From: Methylohalomonas lacus
GTDB lineage: Bacteria > Pseudomonadota > Gammaproteobacteria > Methylohalomonadales > Methylohalomonadaceae
Direction: 5' to 3'
DNA: 64,000 bases
Assembly (NCBI RefSeq): GCF_024808875.1
Contig: NZ_JANUCT010000001.1
Coordinates: 186,001 to 250,000 of the forward strand
Part shown: positions 39,288 to 48,373 of the stretch, one piece after another
Layout: each line of letters begins with the position of its first letter
How positions within the stretch are numbered: the first letter of the stretch is position 1
Program-made: the position numbers and the translations under genes
The notes under the pieces: generated by a model
Databases searched by the model: none
What the model saw: the letters and a program-made list of their open reading frames with translations, nothing else
What the model was told of the DNA's origin: nothing

Positions 39288-39917
39288 GTGAGCACGACGA
39301 ACAGGCGTTCGGTGATGATGCTGTATTCGGATAAGATGGATCCGGTCGGCCACGCTGTACGCATCGTGCTGGCGGAAAAGGATATCAACGTCGAGATTCA
39401 GTACATCGATGCCGGTGATCCGCCGGTCGAGTTACGTGAACTGAACCCGTATACCGATACGGATACGCTGACCCTGGCGGATCGCGATCTGGTGCTGTAC
39501 GACATCCAGGTAATCATGGAGTATCTGGATGAACGTTTCCCGCACCCGCCATTGATGCCGGTGGATCCCGTTGCCCGGGCCACCTGTCGGCAACTGTGTT
39601 TTCGCGTGCGCCGTGATATCTACGTGCCACTGGCGCAGCTGCAGGGCGGCAATGAAATCGCTCTGGCGAATGCCCGCAAGACCATTCGCGACAATCTGAC
39701 CGCGATTGCCGGCGCTTTTGACCAGAAGCCCTATTTCATGTCTGATGAGTACTCGCTGGTGGATTGCTGTCTCGCGCCGGTGCTCTGGCGCCTGCCCTAT
39801 CTGGGCATCAAGCTGCCGGCCGCGGCCAAGCCCCTGCAAAAATATGCCGAGCGCCTGTTTGCGCGACCGGGTTTCCGCAAGAGCCTGTCGGACGCCGAGC
39901 GCGAACTGCAGCCCTGA
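39288..39917 (+). CDS. sspA: Stringent starvation protein A
   Basis: 209 residues. GST-fold protein binding RNA polymerase in stringent response; MLYSDKMDPVGHAVRIVLAE and LVDCCLAPVLWRLPYLGI are SspA signatures. Its GTG start at 39288 is followed by sspB 29 bases after the stop, as in E. coli. SspA proteins lack glutathione-transferase activity. Confidence 0.93.
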   Translation: MSTTNRRSVMMLYSDKMDPVGHAVRIVLAEKDINVEIQYIDAGDPPVELRELNPYTDTDTLTLADRDLVLYDIQVIMEYLDERFPHPPLMPVDPVARATCRQLCFRVRRDIYVPLAQLQGGNEIALANARKTIRDNLTAIAGAFDQKPYFMSDEYSLVDCCLAPVLWRLPYLGIKLPAAAKPLQKYAERLFARPGFRKSLSDAERELQP

Positions 39918-39946
39918 CCCGCAACCTCCAAGCGCCGAGATTTCTT

Positions 39947-40387
39947 ATGGCCGAAACACCCGAAATGAGTTCCAGTCGCCCGTACCTGATACGGGCACTG
40001 CATGAGTGGATCAGTGATAACGGTATGACACCGTTGCTGCTGGTGGACGCCGATGCCCCGGCCGTGGACGTGCCGCGAGCCTTTGTCGAGGACGGCAAGA
40101 TCATTCTCAATGTCTCCATGAGCGCGGTGCAGGGCCTGGAGCTTGGTGATGAGCTGATCCAGTTTCGCGCCCGCTTCAGTGGTGCCGTTAAGCAGATCAG
40201 TGTACCGGTGACGGCCGTACTGGCGGTCTATGCGCGTGAGACCAGTGCCGGCATGATGTTTCCGGAAACGGAGTCTGACGCCGAGCAAACTGATGAGGCT
40301 GGCGCCGAAGCGGATGCGACGAACAGCGATACAGACACCCAGCCAGACGACAAGCCGTCGCGGCCACACCTGCGCGTTATCAAGTAA
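39947..40387 (+). CDS. sspB: ClpXP adaptor SspB
   Basis: 146 residues. SspB binds ssrA tags and delivers them to ClpXP. RPYLIRALHEWISDNGMTPL near residue 11 and ILNVSMSAVQGLELGDELIQ, FSGAVKQISVPVTAVLAVYA are the substrate-binding domain; the acidic linker (EQTDEAGAEADATNSD) and C-terminal RPHLRVIK, the ClpX-binding peptide, complete it. ATG 39965 is a possible alternative. Confidence 0.95.
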   Translation: MAETPEMSSSRPYLIRALHEWISDNGMTPLLLVDADAPAVDVPRAFVEDGKIILNVSMSAVQGLELGDELIQFRARFSGAVKQISVPVTAVLAVYARETSAGMMFPETESDAEQTDEAGAEADATNSDTDTQPDDKPSRPHLRVIK

Positions 40388-40410
40388 ACCGGCGTCTGCG
40401 AGGCGGATCG

Positions 40411-41193
40411 TTACGCTGTCGCGTTGCGTTCCCACCAGTCCGGCAATTCGGCTATCGAACCCAGCACGGCGTCCGGCCGGGTTTCTCCCTGCAAATCCTC
40501 CGGCCTGAATTTACCGGTTTGAACCAGTGCCGCCTTCAGTCCGGCCTGCTGGGCGCCAGCGATGTCGCCGCGAATGTCGTCACCGACCATCAACGCTTGT
40601 TCCGCCGTGACGCCGAGTTTCTCCAGTGCCGTCTTGAAAAAATCCGTGGCCGGTTTGCCCAGCACGGTTGCCGTTCGACCACAGGCGAATTCCAGTGCCC
40701 GTACGAACGGGCCGGTGTCGAGGCTCAGCCCGGCTGCTGACCGCCAGTAACGCGTCATGCCCAGCGCCAGCAATGAACATTGCGGATTATCCTGCAACAG
40801 GCGGAAGGCGTGGTTGAGGCGCCGGTAATTCCAGTCCTCGCCGAGATCTCCGACGATCACGACCCGGGCATCCGCCTCGGCCGCGGTGAAGTCGGCGAAA
40901 TCCTCACGGGTGGCTACAGGGACGAACAGGGCGAGATTATCCAGTGCCCGCTCGTGCAGCCAGTGACAGGCGGCCACGGCGGGTGTCAGGATGGTTTCGG
41001 CATCGACCTGCAGGCCCATGTCCGCCAACTGGGCGTGGACGGCCTGGCGCGGTTTTGAACTGGTGTTGGTGACGAACAGGCAGTCGATGGTGTGCTCATG
41101 CAGCCATTCCAGGGTTGCGGCGGCGCCGTCGATCAAGCGCCCGTCCTGATAGACGACGCCATCGAGATCGCATAGAACGGCGTGCATCGTCAT
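40411..41193 (-). CDS. HAD-superfamily IIA phosphatase
   Basis: 260 residues, related to LHPP/HDHD2. The motifs DLDGVVYQDG (DxDx nucleophile), VTNTSSKP (motif II), GKPATDFFKTAL (motif III Lys) and MVGDDIRGDIAGAQQAG (motif IV) are present. Substrate is unknown; related enzymes dephosphorylate histidine or small sugars. Convergent with sspB. Confidence 0.9.
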   Translation of the reverse strand: MTMHAVLCDLDGVVYQDGRLIDGAAATLEWLHEHTIDCLFVTNTSSKPRQAVHAQLADMGLQVDAETILTPAVAACHWLHERALDNLALFVPVATREDFADFTAAEADARVVIVGDLGEDWNYRRLNHAFRLLQDNPQCSLLALGMTRYWRSAAGLSLDTGPFVRALEFACGRTATVLGKPATDFFKTALEKLGVTAEQALMVGDDIRGDIAGAQQAGLKAALVQTGKFRPEDLQGETRPDAVLGSIAELPDWWERNATA

Positions 41194-41237
41194 GTCTGCT
41201 TACATGAGCCAGATTGATTGCAATGGCTGCATGGTAG

Positions 41238-41822
41238 TCATGAATCTTCGTAAGTCTCGAACAGTTTAACCACCTTTTGTACGCCGCCGACCCGGCGTGT
41301 TCTCTCGACCGCGCGTTCACCCTCTTCGGCGGTCAGCAAACCCATGAGGTAGACGATACCGCGCTCGGTCACCACCTTGACATGGGTGGACTCTATGCCG
41401 GCCTCGCCGAACAGTGCCGCCTTGACCTTGGTGGTGATCATGCTGTCGCTGCTGCGGGACATGAAGGAACTGGGTGAGGCGATAATAACCTCGTTATAGA
41501 CGCGACTGACCTTGGGGATGTTGCGCACTATTTCAATGGCGCGGTCGCGCAGTTCCTCGGTCGGCGCTTCACCGGCCATCAACACCTTGGTGTTATAACT
41601 GGTGACATTGATGTGCGCATCATCGCTGAGCTCGGTGTCCGCATTGAACGCACGCGACGCCTTGACCTCAATGGCCTGGTCTTCCATGACCGTGCCGGTG
41701 GTGCGACGGTCATAGGCGACGGCGGCACCGGTTGCCGCACCGCCCACGGCCACGGCCGCGCAGCCGCTGATCAAGCTACAGAGCAATACGATGGTTAGGG
41801 CTTTAAGCAGTTGACTGGACAT
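41238..41822 (-). CDS. dolP: BON-domain lipoprotein DolP
   Basis: 194 residues. Lipoprotein signal with lipobox LISGC near residue 20, then two BON domains (about 45-115 and 125-190, each with IxVxxxxGxVxLxG-like strands: INVTSYNTKVLMAGEAP and VKVVTERGIVYLMGLL). DolP (YraP) supports outer-membrane and division-site integrity. Followed in operon order by diaA; 6 bases separate them. Confidence 0.92.
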   Translation of the reverse strand: MSSQLLKALTIVLLCSLISGCAAVAVGGAATGAAVAYDRRTTGTVMEDQAIEVKASRAFNADTELSDDAHINVTSYNTKVLMAGEAPTEELRDRAIEIVRNIPKVSRVYNEVIIASPSSFMSRSSDSMITTKVKAALFGEAGIESTHVKVVTERGIVYLMGLLTAEEGERAVERTRRVGGVQKVVKLFETYEDS

Positions 41823-41828
41823 ATCTGG

Positions 41829-42422
41829 TTAATCCTCCTGTCCGAGTAGGTGGCGATCAATCAAGTCACAGATTGAATGAATCACTGTCACATGTGTTTC
41901 CTGAATACGGGCCGCGACCCAGCTGGGTACACGAATTTCCAGGTCTTCTTCTTCAAGCAGACCGCTGCAACGACCACCATCCTGGCCGCTGAGCAGGATG
42001 ATACGCATCTTGCGATCATGCGCTGCGTCCAGGGCATGGACGAGGTTGCTGGCGCTGCCGTTAACGCTGATAGCCAGTAAGATGTCTCCCGGACTGGAAA
42101 GTGCCCGAATCTGTTTCGCAAATACATCGGCAAACTGGTAATCATCGGCAATGGACGTCAGCGTCGTGCTGTCGGCGGTCAGTGCAAAAGCGGGCAGTCC
42201 CGGGCGTTCCATTTCAAAGCGATTGACCATGAGGCTGGTGAAATGCTGGGCACAGGCCGCGGAAGCGCCGTTTCCGCAGGCCAGAATACGGTGGTCGCCG
42301 AGCAGCGCCGAGGCCAGCATGTCGCCCGCCTGTACGATACCCGGCGCGAGCTGTTCACTGGCTTCTGTCTGTACCGCGATCGTGTCCTTAAACAGTTGGC
42401 GGACCTTGCTCACGGCATCCAT
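41829..42422 (-). CDS. diaA: SIS-domain protein DiaA
   Basis: 197 residues. Single SIS domain: ILACGNGASAACAQHFTSLM and LLAISVNGSASNLVHALDAA, LEIRVPSWVAARIQETHVTV. Order diaA-dolP with lpoA/yraN is the conserved E. coli arrangement, favouring DiaA (DnaA initiation regulator) over GmhA, a sedoheptulose isomerase with which it shares the fold. Confidence 0.88.
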   Translation of the reverse strand: MDAVSKVRQLFKDTIAVQTEASEQLAPGIVQAGDMLASALLGDHRILACGNGASAACAQHFTSLMVNRFEMERPGLPAFALTADSTTLTSIADDYQFADVFAKQIRALSSPGDILLAISVNGSASNLVHALDAAHDRKMRIILLSGQDGGRCSGLLEEEDLEIRVPSWVAARIQETHVTVIHSICDLIDRHLLGQED

Positions 42423-42484
42423 GGTGACTCCTCGGTAAAAAAACAGTGATTAATGATTATGGCTGATGCGCTGGCCGTTGCTGC

Positions 42485-42868
42485 TCAGAACGCATTGCGC
42501 ATCCAGTTGTAGGCAGGGGACTGTTGCGGCCCGGACAGGGTGATGACATCAAAGCGACAGTCGTACTTGTGTGCCTGACGTTGTTGCTGCAGATAGTGCT
42601 CGGCTGTTGTACGAATGCGTTGCTGCTTGGTACGGCTGATCGTTTCAACTGCCGGGCAGAAGGTCTCGTTGGCACGATAGCGTACCTCGATGAAGACCAG
42701 CGATGCATGTTCGCGCATGATGATATCAATTTCACCAAAGGGCGAGTGATAGTTGCGATCCTGCAGCGTCAGGCCCTGCCGCTGCAGGTAGTCGACCGCT
42801 GCCTGCTCGGCCCAGCGGCCACGCTGATAGGTGGCGCGGCGCGCGTCAGTGCCGGGCCATGCTGTCAT
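42485..42868 (-). CDS. yraN: YraN/UPF0102 family nuclease-like protein
   Basis: 127 residues from ATG 42868, overlapping the end of lpoA by 23 bases. YraN motifs: RGRWAEQAAVDYLQRQGL, then SPFGEIDIIMREHASLVFIE and EVRYRANE, an RNase-H-like/PD-(D/E)XK core with D/E-X-K residues. Function unknown; suggested in Holliday-junction or DNA processing. Confidence 0.92.
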   Translation of the reverse strand: MTAWPGTDARRATYQRGRWAEQAAVDYLQRQGLTLQDRNYHSPFGEIDIIMREHASLVFIEVRYRANETFCPAVETISRTKQQRIRTTAEHYLQQQRQAHKYDCRFDVITLSGPQQSPAYNWMRNAF

Positions 42869-44747
42869 CAGCCGGCACTTGCTGTTGCAGCGGTTGTGGC
42901 GCACCGTTAACGAACCGGGCCCATTGCAGCTGCCGGCGAACATGGCCGCTGGCAGTAACCGACAGGCGGCCGCTGGCACCGGTGATCTGCATGCCCGGAT
43001 CCATGGTCATACGGCTGATCCGATCGAGCAGGCGATAGGCGTCGATGCCGAATGCAAACAATCGCGGGTTGTTGCCCATCGCATCCGGCCAGAACCGCTC
43101 GATGCGCTGATGCAGGGTGGTCTCTCCGTCGCTGTTCAGAAGCCAGGGCATGTCGGCAAAGACGAAACCGTTCATGTCGGCGTCGGCGTTACGGTCGATG
43201 ACGCCCGCAAAGATGTGCGAGGTCGCGTAAACCGGCAGGTTGCCGGCGTAGTTGTACTGCAGTTGCGGTCCGACCTGGCGTCCGACCGGTGGGTAACCGG
43301 CGAGCATGATGAAATCGGCATCCTGGCGCCGGCGCACATTGCCTTCCAGGTTGCGCTGCAGTTGATCGCGCAATGCCTTGTAGCGGCGCTCGCTTTCATC
43401 GATATTCAGCAACGTTTCCACGACTTCAGCGAACTGACGTTCACGCGGCGCATAGTCAACCCGTTCGAGCACTTCGCCACCGAGCGCCGTGAAGCGTTCG
43501 CTGAATGCCTGGTGAATGCGTTCACCCCATTCGTTTGCCGGCACCAGCGCCAGGGCGTGGCCGTGGCCGTCGAACCAGGCACGTTCGGCCACCTGACGTG
43601 CCTCATCTTCCGGCGCCAGGCTGAACTGATAAAGCCGGGGCAGCCGGCCCTGCTCGTTGATCGCCTGGACCGCGGCGCTGTCGCCCTCGTGATAGTTCAG
43701 CGCCAGCGTGGGCACGTCGAGTTCTGCATATTCGACCAGCGCGGCTACGGCCTCCTTGCGTAGCGGACCGACGACGAATTCGGCGCCGTCGCTTACGGCC
43801 TGTTCATACACCTCGACGATGTTGTCGCTGTCGGCGGTGTAAATTTCCAGTTCCGGACGTTCATCGTCGTCTTCATACCAGCCGGCAATAAAGCCGTCGC
43901 GAATGGTGCGTGCGACCTCGTCGTAGTTGGATCCAAACGGCAGCAGCAACGCCACCCGGCCCGGTTGCCGATCGATATTGCGGGCGAATTCACGCAGGTC
44001 CGGGAGGACGGTGTCCACGGCCGGATGGTTGGAATATTGCAATTGCCAATCGTCGAGCGTGCGCCGCAGGTTATCGGCATTGGTCAACTGGGCGCGTTCG
44101 ATCTGTGCCAGATCAATCCAGCCGGCAGTAGGCTTCCCGGCGCCGTCACGCAGCCGTATCAGCGCATCGCGGTCCAGCTGCCGCAGGCCCTGCCACAGCG
44201 CTTCCGCCAGCTGACGCCGGCGTTCCGGGTCGACTTCCGCGAGAGCGGCATCGGCTGACAGGCGGGCTGCCACTGCCGCCTGCGGTTCTTCCTCGTGTTC
44301 GTGTAGCGCGGCCCGGAGCAGGTGATAGTCGGCCTGCAGCTGTGGCTGGTCCTTGGGTTCGGCAAGGGACTCGAGACGTTTGCGCGCGGCGGCGGTATCG
44401 TCGTCGGCGAGAGCGAGACGCACCTGCAGCAACTGTTCACGGGCATACAGTTGCGGCTGTTCTTCGGCATCAAAGTCCAGACGCTCCAGCAGCAACCGTA
44501 CCTGGGTGGTATCGTCGGCCTTGCTATAGGCCTCGGCGGCATTCAGGCGATAGCGCTCGGCGAGTGGTCCGCGCGTGTCATCGGCGAGCTGGCGAAACGC
44601 CTCGCCGGCGGCCGTGTAGTTACCGGCATCCAGTTTGTCGCGGGCGTCTCTTTCCGCGGCGGCCTGATCGGTATCAGGCTGGGTCGGACCGGTACCGCAG
44701 CCGGCAACCAGCGCGGCCAGCAGGGTCAGCAACAGGAGTTTACGCAT
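42846..44747 (-). CDS. lpoA: LpoA, lipoprotein activator of PBP1A
   Basis: 633 residues. Lipobox region LAALVAGCGTG at residue 16, a TPR-like N-terminal helical part (about 30-250), and a Periplasmic-binding-protein-like C-terminal domain (RVALLLPFGSNYDEVARTIR near 265, FVVGPLRKEAVAALV near 330, DADFIMLAGYPPVGRQ near 480). LpoA activates PBP1A from the outer membrane. Divergent from rsmI; downstream yraN, diaA, dolP read with it. Confidence 0.93.
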   Translation of the reverse strand: MRKLLLLTLLAALVAGCGTGPTQPDTDQAAAERDARDKLDAGNYTAAGEAFRQLADDTRGPLAERYRLNAAEAYSKADDTTQVRLLLERLDFDAEEQPQLYAREQLLQVRLALADDDTAAARKRLESLAEPKDQPQLQADYHLLRAALHEHEEEPQAAVAARLSADAALAEVDPERRRQLAEALWQGLRQLDRDALIRLRDGAGKPTAGWIDLAQIERAQLTNADNLRRTLDDWQLQYSNHPAVDTVLPDLREFARNIDRQPGRVALLLPFGSNYDEVARTIRDGFIAGWYEDDDERPELEIYTADSDNIVEVYEQAVSDGAEFVVGPLRKEAVAALVEYAELDVPTLALNYHEGDSAAVQAINEQGRLPRLYQFSLAPEDEARQVAERAWFDGHGHALALVPANEWGERIHQAFSERFTALGGEVLERVDYAPRERQFAEVVETLLNIDESERRYKALRDQLQRNLEGNVRRRQDADFIMLAGYPPVGRQVGPQLQYNYAGNLPVYATSHIFAGVIDRNADADMNGFVFADMPWLLNSDGETTLHQRIERFWPDAMGNNPRLFAFGIDAYRLLDRISRMTMDPGMQITGASGRLSVTASGHVRRQLQWARFVNGAPQPLQQQVPADDSMARH

Positions 44748-44864
44748 AATGATATGTTAACAGTTTGTTGAAACGGGTCGTTAGCCTGTCGTTATAGACT
44801 GTGACAGGCGCCAGGGTTTCATGAAATTTTACTACTGTTGAACCAACGGGGTTTTGCCCAGCCT

Positions 44865-45710
44865 ATGACCGATCACGATGGTTGTCTTTACGTTGTTGCC
44901 ACGCCTATCGGCAATCTGTCCGATTTCAGTGAGCGTGCGCGAACGATACTGGGCCAGGTGACGCAGATCCTGGCCGAAGACACGCGCCACAGCTACAGGC
45001 TGCTGAGCCATTATGCGATCACGACACCACTGCAGTCGCTGCATGAGCACAACGAACAGCAACGCATTGAACAGTTGCTGGCGCGGCTGACGGCTGGTGA
45101 ATCGCTGGCGCTGATCAGCGATGCCGGCACACCGCTGATCAGCGACCCGGGCTATCGTCTGGTGCGGGCGGCGCAGGCTGCCGGTGTCCGCGTCGTCGCG
45201 ATCCCCGGCCCGAGTGCGTTGACCGCTGCGCTGTCGGTCGCCGGCCAGCCGACCGATCGGTTCGTGTTCGAGGGCTACCTGCCGGCGAAGCAGGCCGCCA
45301 GGCGCGCACGCCTGGCCGAGCTGGTCGCGGAGCCGCGTACGCTGGTGTTCTACGAGACGCCGCACCGGCTGAGCGCCATGCTGGCTGACGCGGTGACGCA
45401 GTTCGGCGGCAGTCGCGAGGCGACCCTGGTCAAGGAACTGACCAAGCAGCATGAGTGCAGTATCGCGACGACGCTGGCCGGCCTGCAGGACTGGCTGGCG
45501 GCCGATGCCCGGCGCGGCCAGGGTGAATTCGTGCTCGTCGTCGCCGGCAATCCGCAACCGCCGGCGGCCGACGACCCACGCCCCCTGCTGCGCAGCCTGC
45601 TGGCGCACGTGCCGGTGAAAACGGCGGCAGCGATCGTCGCCGAGGTCAGTGCTCACTCCAAAAATGAAATTTATAAATTGGCGCTTGAGATGATGGAGGA
45701 ACGCAGTTAG
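44865..45710 (+). CDS. rsmI: 16S rRNA (cytidine1402-2'-O)-methyltransferase
   Basis: 281 residues from ATG 44865. RsmI (tetrapyrrole methylase fold): YVVATPIGNLSDFSERAR, LAEDTRHSYRLLSHY, LISDAGTPLISDPGYRLV, PGPSALTAALSVAG and ETPHRL signatures. Divergent from lpoA, as in E. coli, which shares the intergenic promoter region. Confidence 0.95.
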   Translation: MTDHDGCLYVVATPIGNLSDFSERARTILGQVTQILAEDTRHSYRLLSHYAITTPLQSLHEHNEQQRIEQLLARLTAGESLALISDAGTPLISDPGYRLVRAAQAAGVRVVAIPGPSALTAALSVAGQPTDRFVFEGYLPAKQAARRARLAELVAEPRTLVFYETPHRLSAMLADAVTQFGGSREATLVKELTKQHECSIATTLAGLQDWLAADARRGQGEFVLVVAGNPQPPAADDPRPLLRSLLAHVPVKTAAAIVAEVSAHSKNEIYKLALEMMEERS

Positions 45711-45734
45711 CGCAGTGCGCTTGGCGCACTGCGC
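45710..45734. terminator. Perfect 11-base hairpin at the rsmI stop
   Basis: GCGCAGTGCGC, loop TTG, GCGCACTGCGC; begins at the last base of the rsmI stop codon. There is no T-tract after it, so it may act as a factor-dependent terminator or stabilising hairpin rather than a classic intrinsic terminator. Confidence 0.5.
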
Positions 45735-46011
45735 GTATCTCGTTAGGGCTGCGCCCGTATCTCGTCGCTCGTGAAGCGTATCTCGGGGGCAGGACGCGAG
45801 CTTGACAGTATAACCCTGGCGGCCAAGCTTCATTGGCAAACGAGGAACGAGCAGTCGGCTTTGCCGGGTGAATGCTGGCCAGCTGTCGGCGATACACGAT
45901 CTGAAGAATCGCGGATTTCAATCCGCTCCCACAATAACCGGGCCCAGCCAGTCACCCCTAGCTACGAGCACAGCTTGCAGCCAAACGCCGGCTGCGCCAC
46001 ACTGACGCCGC
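45735..46011. other. Non-coding region between rsmI and rnpB
   Basis: No gene seen. It begins with three copies of CGTATCTCG in the first 60 bases. The rnpB promoter should lie here but no clear -35/-10 pair can be named. Confidence 0.4.
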
Positions 46012-46366
46012 GGAAAGTCGGTCAGACAATCGCTCCGTGTTCACACGGGGAGGAAAGTCCGGGCTCCACAGGGCAGGGTGCCAGATAACCTCTGGACGGC
46101 GTGAGCCGATGGAAAGTGCCACAGAAAATATACCGCCGACATGTTCGGTAAGGGTGAAATGGTGCGGTAAGAGCGCACCGCGCAGCGGGCAACCGCTGTG
46201 GCAGGGTAAACCCCACCCGGAGCAAGACCAAGTAGAGGGGCCGGCGCTTACGAGCGCCGAGGCGCGGCCCGCGCCGCCCCCGGGTAGGTCGCAACAGGTG
46301 TGCGGTGACGCACATCGCAGATGAATGGTTGTCCCAGACAGAACCCGGCTTATCGGCTGGCTTTCC
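46012..46366 (+). ncRNA. rnpB: RNase P RNA (type A)
   Basis: Catalytic RNA of RNase P, processing tRNA 5' ends. Core blocks are unmistakable: GAGGAAAGTCCGGGCTCC, CAGGGCAGGGTGCCAG, GGTAAGGGTGAAATGGTGCG, GTAAGAGCGCACCGCGC and near the end GACAGAACCCGGCTTATCGG. The ends GGAAAG...CTTTCC form the P1 helix. Boundaries are approximate within a few bases. Confidence 0.96.
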
Positions 46367-46552
46367 GCTCCTTCCTAAGTCGTCCTGAACAAGTCCTTCA
46401 TTAGGGGCTGACTTTAACTTGTCTTCTCAAGTTAATGATATAAATAAAATTATTATTCCGGGTATTCGTCGAAAGTCAGGGATTCAACATAGTTTCCTCT
46501 CTAAGTTACTGTTCAAAAAGCGAGAATTCTTTCCGGGAATGCAAAAGTCTGC

Positions 46553-46582
46553 TTGACACCGTAGCGCCGCAGTTCCTATAGT
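46553..46582 (+). promoter_or_regulatory. Sigma70 promoter of the dcw cluster (Pmra)
   Basis: TTGACA at 46553-46558 and TATAGT at 46577-46582 with an 18-base spacer; the likely start is near 46589. It precedes mraZ by about 70 bases and is directly followed by MraZ boxes. Confidence 0.75.
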
Positions 46583-46590
46583 TCTTTCAG

Positions 46591-46615
46591 TGGGGAATTG
46601 TGGGGCATTGTGGTA
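46591..46615 (+). promoter_or_regulatory. MraZ operator: three TGGxx boxes
   Basis: TGGGG at 46591, TGGGG at 46601 and TGGTA at 46611, exactly 10 bases apart, as in the TGGGN-N5 repeats bound by MraZ to repress its own operon. Located just downstream of the -10 element. Confidence 0.75.
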
Positions 46616-46651
46616 GTCCATTGAGTTTAGAATGCATTTCGGGAGAAGCGC

Positions 46652-47110
46652 GTGTTTCGTGGCTTAAGTTCACTCAGCGTCGACAGCAAGGGCCGGATCG
46701 CCGTGCCCAGTCGCTATCGCGAGCGTCTGGCCGGGATGGCCGAGGGCGCGCTGGTGCTGACCTTGAGTCCGCTGGACCGCTCATTGTGGCTGTATCCGCT
46801 GCCGGAATGGGAGCTGATTGAAGCCAAGCTCGCCGATCTGTCCGATTTCGACGTCCAGAGCCGCCGCACCAAGCAGATGATGCGCGGCTATGCCAGCGAC
46901 TGCCAGCTCGACGGCCAGGGCCGCATCCTGCTGGCGCAAGAGCTGCGCGACTACGCCGCCCTGGGCAAGGAAGTCATCCTGCTTGGCCAGGGCAACAAAT
47001 TCGAATTGTGGGATGCCGGTGTCTGGAACGAACAGCGCGATGCCTGGTTGCGCGCGGTGGGTGACGACGCCGGCGAACCTTCCGAGGCACTGCGATCACT
47101 GTCGCTATAA
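46652..47110 (+). CDS. mraZ: Transcriptional regulator MraZ
   Basis: 152 residues from GTG 46652 with GGGAGAAG upstream. Two AbrB-like SpoVT domains; FRGLSSLSVDSKGRIAVPSR and QLDGQGRILLAQELRDYAAL mark the paired DNA-binding strands. It binds TGGGN repeats that lie in its own leader and represses the division cluster. First gene of the dcw cluster. Confidence 0.96.
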   Translation: MFRGLSSLSVDSKGRIAVPSRYRERLAGMAEGALVLTLSPLDRSLWLYPLPEWELIEAKLADLSDFDVQSRRTKQMMRGYASDCQLDGQGRILLAQELRDYAALGKEVILLGQGNKFELWDAGVWNEQRDAWLRAVGDDAGEPSEALRSLSL

Positions 47111-47168
47111 ACAATGGCGGACGCGCGACGGTGATGGTCCATGACATAACGCTTGGCAGCGCTGGCTG

Positions 47169-48113
47169 ATGGTAGTCAGCGACGCGCATGTACCGGTACT
47201 GCTGGATGCGGTACTGGCCGGGCTGGCAATGCGCCCGGACGGCCATTATGTCGACGCCACTTTTGGCCGCGGTGGCCACAGTGCCGCCATGATTGAACGA
47301 TTGAATAGTCAGGGCCGGTTGCTGGCCCTGGATCGCGATCCGGAAGCGGTCGGTGCGGCACGCCAGCGCTACGCCGACGACAACCGAATCACAGTGACAA
47401 AGGCTTCATTCAGCCTGCTTGCGCAGGCGGTCGAGACAGCGGGAATGATGGGACAGGTTCATGGGGTATTAATCGATCTGGGCGTCTCCTCGCCCCAGCT
47501 CGACAACCCTGAGCGTGGCTTCAGCTTCACGCACGACGGCCCGCTCGACATGCGCATGGACCCGGGCGCCGACGAACCGGTGAGTGAGTGGCTGATGCGC
47601 GCGGAAGAGGCCGAGATCAAGCGCCTGTTGCGCGACTATGGCGAGGAAACGCACGCCGGTCGCATCGCCCGGGCGATCGCCAGGGCCCGCGAGCAACAGC
47701 CGATCACGCGTACCCATGAACTTGCCGACATCATCAGCGCAGCGGTGCCGAAACGTTTTCATGAACCGGGCCGGCATCCGGCGACCAAGACCTTTCAGGC
47801 GTTGCGCATTTTCATCAATGGCGAACTTGATGAACTGCGCGCGGTATTGCCGCAGACGCTGGATGTGCTTGCCGCCGGTGGTCGGCTGGTCATCATCAGT
47901 TTCCATTCGCTTGAGGATCGCATCGTGAAGCGTTTCCTGCGTGAAGCGAGCCGCGGTGATCCGTATCCCATCGATCTGCCGGTGCCGGCCGATGCCCTGC
48001 AGCCGCAGCTGAAGCTGGTTGGCGGCGTACACCGACCGACGCCGGCCGAAGTTGACGAAAACCCACGCGCGCGCAGCGCCGTGTTGCGCGTCGCCGAGAG
48101 GTGCGCGGCATGA
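47169..48113 (+). CDS. rsmH: 16S rRNA (cytosine1402-N4)-methyltransferase
   Basis: 314 residues. RsmH (MraW): HVPVLLDAVLAGLAMRPDG, YVDATFGRGGHSAAMIERL (AdoMet motif), LIDLGVSSPQLDNPERGFSF and RALRIFINGELDEL... region (seen as QALRIFINGELDELRAVLP) and ISFHSLEDRIVKRF. Modifies the base whose ribose is methylated by RsmI, encoded nearby. Overlaps ftsL by 4 bases. Confidence 0.97.
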   Translation: MVVSDAHVPVLLDAVLAGLAMRPDGHYVDATFGRGGHSAAMIERLNSQGRLLALDRDPEAVGAARQRYADDNRITVTKASFSLLAQAVETAGMMGQVHGVLIDLGVSSPQLDNPERGFSFTHDGPLDMRMDPGADEPVSEWLMRAEEAEIKRLLRDYGEETHAGRIARAIARAREQQPITRTHELADIISAAVPKRFHEPGRHPATKTFQALRIFINGELDELRAVLPQTLDVLAAGGRLVIISFHSLEDRIVKRFLREASRGDPYPIDLPVPADALQPQLKLVGGVHRPTPAEVDENPRARSAVLRVAERCAA

Positions 48114-48373
48114 AGACAACCCTGTTCTCCGCCCTGGTGGCCGCTGTGCTGATTTCGGCATTGCTGGTGGTGTATGCCCGCCATCAGTCGCGCGTGGTGT
48201 TCGTGCAGATCCAGACGCTGGAGAGCGAGCGTGACGCGTTGAACGAGGAATGGAGCCGCCTGCAGCTGGAGCAGAGCACCCAGGCCATGGCCAGTCGCAT
48301 CGAGGGTCTGGCCCGCGAGCAGCTCGATATGCGTTCACCGAAGCCGGAACAGCTCGTGCTGGTGCCGCAATGA
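48110..48373 (+). CDS. ftsL: Cell division protein FtsL
   Basis: 87 residues from ATG 48110. One TM helix (LFSALVAAVLISALLVVYA) then a periplasmic coiled coil ending in LEGLAREQLDMRSPKPEQ-like sequence, typical of FtsL/DivIC. Bridges FtsB and FtsQ at the divisome. ATG overlaps rsmH stop, stop overlaps ftsI start (ATGA). Confidence 0.93.
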   Translation: MKTTLFSALVAAVLISALLVVYARHQSRVVFVQIQTLESERDALNEEWSRLQLEQSTQAMASRIEGLAREQLDMRSPKPEQLVLVPQ

